Assembly (NCBI GenBank): GCA_964579765.1
Contig: CAZOIK010000250.1
Span: forward strand, 1-12,603
DNA length: 12,603 nt
Source: DATNBT01 sp964579765
Lineage (GTDB): Bacteria; Acidobacteriota; Vicinamibacteria; Vicinamibacterales; CAVVIG01
Reading direction: 5' to 3'
Shown: positions 1 to 5,525 of the stretch, one piece after another
Numbering within the stretch: the stretch's first letter is position 1
Layout of the letters: every line of letters begins with the position of its first letter
Translations under genes and position numbers: made by a program
The notes under the pieces: generated by a model
What the model was told of the DNA's origin: nothing
Seen by the model: only the letters and a program-made list of their open reading frames with translations
The model's database searches: none

Positions 1-978
1 CGCCGCAACGGGGCCCCGGCCGAGCGGCGCCCCGTGGACGCGGACGCTGCCGCCGACGACACGGTCGGCGCCGAAGATGGCGCGCGCCAGCTCGGTGCGG
101 CCGGCGCCGACGACGCCCGCGAGGCCGACGACCTCGCCGGCGCGCACGTGCACCGTCGCCCCCCGCACGCCGTTGTCGGCGTCGAGATCGCGGACGTCGA
201 GGACGACGTCGCCCGGCCGGTCGCAGAACCGCCCGCGGTAGTTCATGTCGATCTGCCGACCGACCATCAGATGCACGAGCTCGTTCACCTTCGCATGCCG
301 CGCAGCCATCGTCGCCACGTTCCTGCCGTCGCGCAGGACGGTGACGCGATCGGCGATGGCGCCGATTTCCTGCAGGCGGTGCGAGATGTAGACGACCGCG
401 ACGCCGTCGGCCTTGAGCGACGCGATCCGCGCGAACAGCCGGTCGATTTCGTGATCCGAGAGCGCGGCCGTCGGCTCGTCCATGACGAGAATGCGCGCGT
501 TCTGCGACAGCGCCTTCGCGATCTCGACGACCTGCTGCTGCGCGACGCCGAGCTCGTGCGCGAGCGTGTGCGTGTCGAGGTCGAGGCCGAGACCGTCCAG
601 CAGCCGCCGCGCCTCGGCGTGCATCCGCCGGTGATCGATCGTGCCGGGCAGCCGTCCGCGGGGCTCGCGTCCGAGAAAGACGTTCTGCGCGAGATTCAGG
701 TACGGGACGAGCGAGAACTCCTGGAAGATGACGGCGATGCCGAGGCGCCGCGCGTCGGCGGGCGACTGCAGGCGCACCGGCCGGCCATCGAGGAGAATCT
801 CGCCGGCGTCCGGCTGATGGGCGCCGCACAGCACCCGCATCAGCGTGGATTTTCCCGCGCCGTTCTGGCCGAGCAGGAAGTGCACCTCGCCGGCGTCGGC
901 CGACAGCGACACGGCGTCGAGCGCGCGAACGCCAGGAAAGCTCTTGGAGATTCCGCGCATCTCGAGGAGCGGCGGCAC
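1..978 (-). CDS. Sugar-type ABC transporter ATP-binding protein, N-terminal part (cut by window edge)
   Basis: This is the N-terminal 326 residues of a duplicated ATPase of the RbsA/MglA/XylG type, which powers uptake of a monosaccharide or similar small solute at the inner membrane. The first ATPase domain has a Walker A motif GQNGAGKST (residues 37-45), a Q-loop IFQE (84-87), the degenerate signature LGVAQQQVVEIAKAL (143-157) typical of sugar importers, Walker B ILVMDEPTAAL (163-173) and a switch histidine in YISHRLQE near 198. The second domain begins with GVVGAGRTE near residue 290, the lysine-free P-loop seen in this family, and is then cut by the left edge; a full protein would be near 500 residues. 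I chose the GTG at 978 because PPLLEMRGISKSFPGV aligns with family N-termini; an ATG at 960 is the alternative. The gene follows the methyltransferase stop by 11 bp on the same strand. The substrate cannot be told. Confidence 0.93.
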   Translation of the reverse strand, partial: MPPLLEMRGISKSFPGVRALDAVSLSADAGEVHFLLGQNGAGKSTLMRVLCGAHQPDAGEILLDGRPVRLQSPADARRLGIAVIFQEFSLVPYLNLAQNVFLGREPRGRLPGTIDHRRMHAEARRLLDGLGLDLDTHTLAHELGVAQQQVVEIAKALSQNARILVMDEPTAALSDHEIDRLFARIASLKADGVAVVYISHRLQEIGAIADRVTVLRDGRNVATMAARHAKVNELVHLMVGRQIDMNYRGRFCDRPGDVVLDVRDLDADNGVRGATVHVRAGEVVGLAGVVGAGRTELARAIFGADRVVGGSVRVHGAPLGRGPVAA

Positions 979-988
979 GTCGCCGTGA

Positions 989-994
989 ATTATA
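989..994 (-). promoter_or_regulatory. Exact TATAAT match just upstream of the ABC ATPase
   Basis: The minus strand reads TATAAT here, an exact sigma-70 -10 consensus in a very GC-rich setting. It overlaps the last codons (GTA TAA) of the upstream methyltransferase. A transcript from it would begin near 982, only a few bases before the GTG at 978, or about 22 bases before the ATG at 960. No convincing -35 hexamer lies 16-18 bp upstream and there is no TG extension, so this may be a chance product of a Val-stop codon pair. Confidence 0.25.
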
Positions 995-1925
995 CCGGCT
1001 GGCGTCGAACGACGAGGCGCAGGTTGCTCGTGCCGGCGAACGGCGCCGCCACCAGATCGCACGCGGAGAAGAACGCGACGAGCGGGACGTTGCCCAGATC
1101 GAAGAGCGGCGCGAGCCGGCGAAGCGGCGACTCGGCGAGCGCGTGATGCAGCGACTGCACCCAGAACGCCGGACTCGCCAGGTGCTCAGACTCGACGACG
1201 CGGCCGCCGCAGCGTTCGACGAGGGCGCGCAGCGTCCGCTCGTTGAACAGCACCATGTGCCGCGGGAAGTGGTAGCCGCCCCAGTAGCGGCGCGGAAACC
1301 ATCGCGCGTCGAGACCGCCGGTGTCGGGCGTCTCGATCACCACATGGCCGCCGGGCGCCAGCGCGTCAACGAGCATCCGCAGCAGCCGGTCTGGATACGG
1401 AACGTGCTCGATCACCTGATTCAGCACGAACAGATCGGCGCCGCGCGGCACGTACGCCTCTTCGATCGGCGCGGCGACGACGTCCACGCCCGCCGACGCG
1501 AGGCCGTCGAGGTGAGGACCGGGATAATCCCAGCCGATCAGCCGGAAGCGTGAGCCCCAGCGCGCGCGCAGCAGGCGAAGCAGCGTGCCGTCGCCGCATC
1601 CGACGTCAACGATCGTCCCGCCCTCCGGCACCAGCGCCGCGATGACCGTCGTCTTGCCGCGCTGCACGAGGCCGCGGGCCGCGCGGGTCACGGCATTCAG
1701 GTCGTTGAAGCGATAGGAGACGTAGTCGGGTGGATAGAGCCCCGCGATCTCGTCGTCGGCTGGGCGCGGATCGAGCACGAGCGTTCCGCAGGCCGTGCAG
1801 CGCACGAACCGGAACTCCTGCGCCCCGGTGGTGCGATGCCCGAAGTCGGGGCCGCGCGCGACTTCGACGCGTGGAAAATCCGGACCGCAGAGCGGACACA
1901 CACCGGCCGTGAGGCGTACGGGCAT
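990..1925 (-). CDS. Class I SAM-dependent methyltransferase with N-terminal zinc ribbon (copy 1)
   Basis: A 311-residue predicted cytoplasmic methyltransferase. The N-terminus has two cysteine pairs, CPLC (10-13) and CTAC (43-46), forming a probable zinc ribbon, followed by DPRP and YPPDY (64-68), a combination common in methyltransferases of polysaccharide and natural-product clusters. The Rossmann core has motif I VDVGCGDGT (106-114), an acidic motif II (WDYPG, about 132-136), NQVIEHV (169-175), APGG (190-193) and WGGYHFPRH (215-223). It lacks the C-terminal domain of deoxysugar C-methyltransferases such as TylC3, so a sugar C-methyltransferase role is not supported. The ATG at 1925 was chosen because it overlaps the oxygenase stop as TAATG and directly precedes the zinc ribbon; the open frame extends upstream to 2411 but there it only reads the oxygenase gene out of frame. 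Acceptor unknown: lipid, glycan or small molecule. Confidence 0.9.
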   Translation of the reverse strand: MPVRLTAGVCPLCGPDFPRVEVARGPDFGHRTTGAQEFRFVRCTACGTLVLDPRPADDEIAGLYPPDYVSYRFNDLNAVTRAARGLVQRGKTTVIAALVPEGGTIVDVGCGDGTLLRLLRARWGSRFRLIGWDYPGPHLDGLASAGVDVVAAPIEEAYVPRGADLFVLNQVIEHVPYPDRLLRMLVDALAPGGHVVIETPDTGGLDARWFPRRYWGGYHFPRHMVLFNERTLRALVERCGGRVVESEHLASPAFWVQSLHHALAESPLRRLAPLFDLGNVPLVAFFSACDLVAAPFAGTSNLRLVVRRQPV

Positions 1926-2800
1926 TACGCGCGGCGCGCGAGCGGAAACTGCCCGTCGCCTCTGCCGACGAACCGCGCGGCCGCGCCCATGAACGACACG
2001 ATCTCGGCGAACCGCGCCGAGTCCGAGCGATTCGGCCCCGACGCGTGCCACAGCAGGCTGTGAAAGAAGATCACGTCGCCCGCCTCGACCGGCAGCGGCA
2101 CCTCGCGCTCGCCGTTGACGGCGCGCGGCGGCACGCGAAAGTCGTGCAGGTCGAACAGCACCGGCGCGAATCTGGTGGCTTCCGCCAGAATCCACCGCTT
2201 GGCCGTCCACGCCAGGGTGCTGCCGCCGGTCGCGTCCGGGTTGTCGCCGGTGCCGGATATCGAGACGAGCCGGCGGAGGGCGCGCGTGACGGGCATCGGC
2301 ACCTCGTAGCGCCCGCGCAGGTAGATGCCGTGCTCGACGGGTCGCGTGTGCGTCCCGGGCACGACGCACAGACAGCTCGCCTCGGCCGGCACGTCGCCGA
2401 GCGGGATCCACGCCGACACGAGGGCCTTCGGCTCCACGTCCCAGTACGCCGAGTCCTGGTGGTAGGAAAACACGCCTGCTGTGCGCGCCGGCTTGACGAT
2501 GAGCACGTCGCGAAACCGGCGGCTGCCGGGGCCGAGAAGCGACTCCACGACGTCCACGAGGCCGGCGTGCGTCGCGAGATCGTGAAACCGCGAATCGCGC
2601 TCGACCAGACCGCTCGCCTTGATCAGTTTGACGGCGCCGGTCTCGTCGAACGCCGTCTGGGTGTAGGGGTGCTGGCGCCGGCGCTCAGACGACGCGGTCA
2701 GCAGCTCAGCATGCGCGCGCAGCGCAAGCACGTCGGCCCGCGGCAGCAACCCGCGCACGACGACAAAGCCGTCCCGCTCGAATGCGTCGCGCGCGCCCAC
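1925..2800 (-). CDS. Phytanoyl-CoA dioxygenase (PhyH) family Fe(II)/2-oxoglutarate oxygenase
   Basis: A 291-residue predicted soluble non-heme iron oxygenase. The opening FERDGFVVVRGLLP is typical of PhyH proteins. Iron ligands are visible as H114 and D116 in YHQDSAYW and H252 in LLWHASGPNRS; R263, eleven residues after the distal histidine, fits the 2-oxoglutarate-binding arginine. The acidic ligand is kept, which argues for hydroxylation and against the halogenases of this fold, where it is replaced by a small residue. The gap between H114 and H252 (138 residues) is longer than in human PHYH (89), with an extra segment around residues 155-225. The GTG start at 2800 is supported by GAGG (2809-2806) five bases upstream and the family-like N-terminus. 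It lies 7 bp after the radical SAM gene and shares one base (TAATG) with the following methyltransferase, so the three are probably co-transcribed. Substrate unknown. Confidence 0.9.
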   Translation of the reverse strand: MGARDAFERDGFVVVRGLLPRADVLALRAHAELLTASSERRRQHPYTQTAFDETGAVKLIKASGLVERDSRFHDLATHAGLVDVVESLLGPGSRRFRDVLIVKPARTAGVFSYHQDSAYWDVEPKALVSAWIPLGDVPAEASCLCVVPGTHTRPVEHGIYLRGRYEVPMPVTRALRRLVSISGTGDNPDATGGSTLAWTAKRWILAEATRFAPVLFDLHDFRVPPRAVNGEREVPLPVEAGDVIFFHSLLWHASGPNRSDSARFAEIVSFMGAAARFVGRGDGQFPLARRA

Positions 2801-2805
2801 CGCCG

Positions 2806-2809
2806 CCTC
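2806..2809 (-). promoter_or_regulatory. Shine-Dalgarno GAGG for the PhyH-family oxygenase
   Basis: The minus strand reads TGAGGCGGCG before the GTG at 2800. GAGG overlaps the radical SAM stop codon and sits five bases from the start, which favours this GTG and suggests reinitiation after the upstream gene. Confidence 0.6.
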
Positions 2810-4379
2810 AGGAGAGCGTCTGGATGACGCGAAGCTCGCGCCGCGTCTCGGCGCTCGTCACGGGGAGTTCGTCCGGCTTGTAGAGCTCGGTCAGCGGCAG
2901 CAGCGTCTCAGGCAGGGCTTCGTGCTCGATGCGCGTCCGCCAGACGAGAAGCTGCGCGAAGACGCGGAACTCCATCAGCAGATTCCGCCACGGCATCATG
3001 CGAAACATGCGCGCCCAGCGCCGTGGATAGAGGGCATAGAACCGGAAATATGCCCACTTGATCATCTCGCGCACCTTGACGCCGTGCGCCGCTTCGTACC
3101 ACGTCGTGTTCGCGTTGTACTCCTGCAGCGTCTGCGACTGGAGCGCCTCGGCGTTCTCCTGCATGGCGAGGTCGTAGAGCGGCGTGCCCGGCTGCGGCAC
3201 GACGTTGAAGAAGTACGCCTGCGCGAGATCGCTTTCGAGCGCGTAGTCGATGGTCGCCTTGATCTCGTCCACCGTCTCGGTCGGGAACCCGAGCATGAAG
3301 AAGCCGCGAACGAGGACGCCACGCGCGGCCATCCAGCGGATGGCCTGCTGGGCGCGATCCACGCGCAGTCGCTTCTTGATGAGCTCCTGCAGCCGCGGCG
3401 TAATCGTCTCGATGGCGACACACGTGGCGTACGTGCCCGCGCGCACCAGCGCCTCGCACCCTTCCTCGTCGAGGATGTCGAACCGGAGCGCGTTCGGAAA
3501 CGTGAGGTGCATGCCGAACGGCTCGATGGCCCGGCAGACGGCCTTCATCCGCGGCGGGTTCATGTTGAAGATGTCGTCCACGATCTGCAGCTCGTCCACG
3601 CCCAGGCTCTGGAGCAGCCGGACTTCCGCCGCGACGTTCTCGGGCGAGCGCCATCGGAACTTCTTGCCGAAGATGTCGTGGCAGTACGTGCACAGAAACG
3701 GACAGCCGCGCGACGTGAAGATCGGCGCGTAGCGCCGGCCTTTGAGGAGCGACATGAAGTTCCGTACGCGCGCGTAGCGATCGAAGTCGATCAGATCCCA
3801 GGCCGGCAGCGGAATCGCGTCGAGGTTCTCGACGACGCCGACCGGCGTCTTGCTCCCCGTGCGCAGCGCGTCGGCGTTGTTGACGAACGGCTCGCCCGGC
3901 GCCGCGCGCCACGTCAGGCCGACGATGTCGTCGAGCGTGCGGTCCCCCCGGAACCAGCGCTGGCAGGCGATCGGAAACGCCCAGTCGGCCTCGCCGTCAA
4001 AGATCCAGTCGTAGACACCCGTCGCGCAGATCTTGCGCGTGTTGCGATGGGCGAACGGCCCGCCGAGCGCGACGATCGTGCCCGGGAACTCGGTCTGGAT
4101 CATCAGCGCCAGCTGGCCCGACTCCTCCGCTTCCCAGTTGAGCGCCGTCACGCCGACGACGTGCGGACGGAATGTCTGGAGGATCCCGCGCAGCTCGACG
4201 TACCGCTGCTGCTCGAGCCCGAGATCCACCAGCCTCACCTCGACGTCCTCGCCGAACGTCTGGCGCAAGGTGGCAGCGAGATACAGCAGGCCGAGCGGAG
4301 GGCACGCGATGCGGAACCGCGTCGGTTGATACGGCTTGACGAGCAGGACGCGGAGCGGCGTATCGGGAGCCGTGGTCAC
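2808..4379 (-). CDS. B12-binding-domain radical SAM protein
   Basis: A 523-residue radical SAM enzyme of the cobalamin-binding architecture (class B-like). Residues 8-140 look like the Rossmann-type B12-binding domain (RVLLVKPYQP, PPLGLLYLAATL, VVGVTAL, IVALGGPFA), but the DxHxxG motif is absent, as in many radical SAM methylases. The radical SAM domain has the cluster motif CPFLCTYC (C226, C230, C233) after FTSRG, and GFFMLGFPTET downstream. The C-terminal 120 residues (AYFRFYALYPRRWARMF and after) are rich in basic and aromatic residues and resemble tails of uncharacterised family members. Such enzymes methylate unactivated carbons or phosphinates, or do ring and cyclisation chemistry; which applies here cannot be read. 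The GTG at 4379 has a strong AGGAGG five bases upstream. It is the first gene of a unit continuing into the oxygenase and methyltransferase. No SPASM-like extra cysteine cluster is seen. Confidence 0.92.
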   Translation of the reverse strand: MTTAPDTPLRVLLVKPYQPTRFRIACPPLGLLYLAATLRQTFGEDVEVRLVDLGLEQQRYVELRGILQTFRPHVVGVTALNWEAEESGQLALMIQTEFPGTIVALGGPFAHRNTRKICATGVYDWIFDGEADWAFPIACQRWFRGDRTLDDIVGLTWRAAPGEPFVNNADALRTGSKTPVGVVENLDAIPLPAWDLIDFDRYARVRNFMSLLKGRRYAPIFTSRGCPFLCTYCHDIFGKKFRWRSPENVAAEVRLLQSLGVDELQIVDDIFNMNPPRMKAVCRAIEPFGMHLTFPNALRFDILDEEGCEALVRAGTYATCVAIETITPRLQELIKKRLRVDRAQQAIRWMAARGVLVRGFFMLGFPTETVDEIKATIDYALESDLAQAYFFNVVPQPGTPLYDLAMQENAEALQSQTLQEYNANTTWYEAAHGVKVREMIKWAYFRFYALYPRRWARMFRMMPWRNLLMEFRVFAQLLVWRTRIEHEALPETLLPLTELYKPDELPVTSAETRRELRVIQTLS

Positions 4380-4526
4380 GAAAGCCTCCTCAGATCCGGC
4401 GTACCGCCGCCATTATGTGAGACTTATGACAGTCCGGCGAAGATTTATTTTGAGCAGCAACGATGTGTCGCGCTCGGAATTGTTGTCGGCAGTCGATGAA
4501 ATGACCGCGCCCATGTCAGGCGCATG
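4380..4526 (-). promoter_or_regulatory. Intergenic region with probable promoter for the radical SAM operon
   Basis: This 147-bp gap is the longest non-coding stretch and is clearly AT-richer (about 4411-4500) than its surroundings. On the minus strand a -10 candidate CATAAT (4417-4412, five of six bases) would start a transcript near 4405 and give a leader of about 25 bases carrying the AGGAGG. The best -35 candidate, TTCGCC (4441-4436), is weak at 18 bp spacing. CATAA occurs twice 11 bp apart (starts at 4428 and 4417), so an activator or repressor site is possible. No strong hairpin followed by a T run, hence no clear terminator for the upstream methyltransferase, was found. Confidence 0.45.
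4385..4390 (-). promoter_or_regulatory. Strong Shine-Dalgarno AGGAGG for the radical SAM gene
   Basis: The minus strand reads AGGAGG with a five-base spacer to the GTG at 4379. It is the best ribosome binding site in the window and fixes the start of this gene. Confidence 0.8.
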
Positions 4527-4533
4527 TCAGGCA
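4512..4533. repeat. Two-copy 11-bp tandem repeat
   Basis: CATGTCAGGCG is followed at once by CATGTCAGGCA, ten of eleven bases identical. The second copy covers the end and stop codon of the minus-strand methyltransferase. It may be replication slippage or part of a binding site; with two copies no function can be assigned. Confidence 0.6.
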
Positions 4534-5525
4534 CTCGGGCGCCGCAGCACGAAGTCCATGTGACAGGTGTGGCCGGCCGCCATCTCCAGCAGCGCGACCG
4601 GCAGCGCGGCCAGGATGAGCGGCGGATACAGCGGCTCGGCCGTCGCGCGGAACGGCCGCCCGCGTCGCGCTGCCCACACTCGCAGCCCCGACTGCGCCCA
4701 CTGCGTCGCGCCCGAGAGCGAGCTCGCGATCGACACGACCTCGAGCCCGGCGATCGCCGCGTGACGGGCCAGCGAGTCGTGCGTGAAGACCGTGAAGTGA
4801 TGCGGGACGTGCCACTGATTCCAATGCTCGCCCCAGACGCGGCATCCGCACGACGCGCAGTTCGGCGTCTGGCCGACGATGACGCCGCCGGGCACGAGCG
4901 CCTCTTTCAGCCGCGTCAGCACGCGCCTCGGGCTCGGCACGTGCTCGATCACGTGAAACAGATGGACGACGCCGACGCTCGCCGGAGCCACGTGCTCGAA
5001 CAGACTGTCCTCGTCGCACCGGAACGCGGGAATCCCCTGTTCGCGCAGCGACGCGAGCGGCGCCTCGAAGATGTCGGTGCCGATCATCTCCAGATCGCAG
5101 CCGGCCTTCCGCAGCTCCGTCAGCCAGGTGCCGGTGCCGCACCCGTAGTCGAGCAGGGTGCGCGTGCCCCGCGGCATCAGGCGCTCGATCTGCCGTCGTT
5201 TCGATCTGGCGACGATGCGGGCGAGCGTGCGCATGATCGCGCCGCGGCTGTCGTACGCCTGAAAGCACTTGTAATCGGCCGGATAGTAGACGTCGAGATC
5301 CTCGGCGGCCGGCCGCTCGGGCAGATAGATGAGGCCGCAGTCATCGCAGCGTCCAAGCTGAAACCGGAGCGCGCGGAAGGCCGGCGGCAGCGCATCGACC
5401 TCCTCGTCGTCGAGCATCGGGCCGAGGTTCGGCGTCCAGCGCGTGCTGCCGCAGAAATCGCAGGCGGCAACGACGGCGGGACGCGGGACGCGCGCGGCCG
5501 CGGGAACCCCGGGCAGTGCGGTCAC
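4527..5525 (-). CDS. Class I SAM-dependent methyltransferase with N-terminal zinc ribbon (copy 2)
   Basis: A 332-residue predicted methyltransferase. Zinc-ribbon cysteines are CDFC (22-25) and CDDC (60-63), followed by YYPADY (80-85). The core has motif I LDYGCGTGT (125-133), an acidic motif II in GTDIFE (149-154), FHVIEHV (190-196), VPGG (211-214) and WHVPHHF (238-244), so it is a diverged paralogue of the other two zinc-ribbon methyltransferases here. Unlike them it has a CxxCxC group (C223, C226, C228) in the loop after TPN. A hydrophobic stretch near the C-terminus (LILAALPVALLEMAAG) may touch a membrane or lipid. The GTG at 5525 overlaps the TGA of the preceding desaturase-containing gene as GTGA, implying translational coupling; the frame stays open upstream to 5924, but that part is the desaturase read out of frame. 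Last gene before the 147-bp gap. Acceptor unknown. Confidence 0.88.
   Translation of the reverse strand: MTALPGVPAAARVPRPAVVAACDFCGSTRWTPNLGPMLDDEEVDALPPAFRALRFQLGRCDDCGLIYLPERPAAEDLDVYYPADYKCFQAYDSRGAIMRTLARIVARSKRRQIERLMPRGTRTLLDYGCGTGTWLTELRKAGCDLEMIGTDIFEAPLASLREQGIPAFRCDEDSLFEHVAPASVGVVHLFHVIEHVPSPRRVLTRLKEALVPGGVIVGQTPNCASCGCRVWGEHWNQWHVPHHFTVFTHDSLARHAAIAGLEVVSIASSLSGATQWAQSGLRVWAARRGRPFRATAEPLYPPLILAALPVALLEMAAGHTCHMDFVLRRPSA

Noticed and set aside
34..1146. A 370-codon plus-strand open frame over the ABC ATPase.
   Set aside because: Walker A, signature and Walker B motifs are all on the minus strand; the plus frame crosses into the neighbouring gene with no motif of its own.
1926..2411. 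N-terminal extension of zinc-ribbon methyltransferase copy 1.
   Set aside because: It is the oxygenase gene read in another frame; the zinc ribbon begins just after the ATG at 1925.
1925..2800. Possibility that the PhyH-family protein is a non-heme iron halogenase.
   Set aside because: The iron-binding acidic residue (D116 in HQD) is present; halogenases of this fold have a small residue there.
4400..4411. Small hairpin GGCG-TAC-CGCC as a terminator.
   Set aside because: The stem is only four base pairs and no T run follows on either strand.
2922..4499. A 525-codon plus-strand open frame opposite the radical SAM gene.
   Set aside because: The minus strand has the CxxxCxxC motif and B12-domain pattern; the plus frame shows only low-complexity Arg/Glu/Ala-rich sequence and is a mirror of the real gene.
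4512..4533. Tandem CATGTCAGGC repeat as an attachment site or CRISPR-like repeat.
   Set aside because: Only two adjoining 11-bp copies, no spacers, and no integrase or cas gene in the window.
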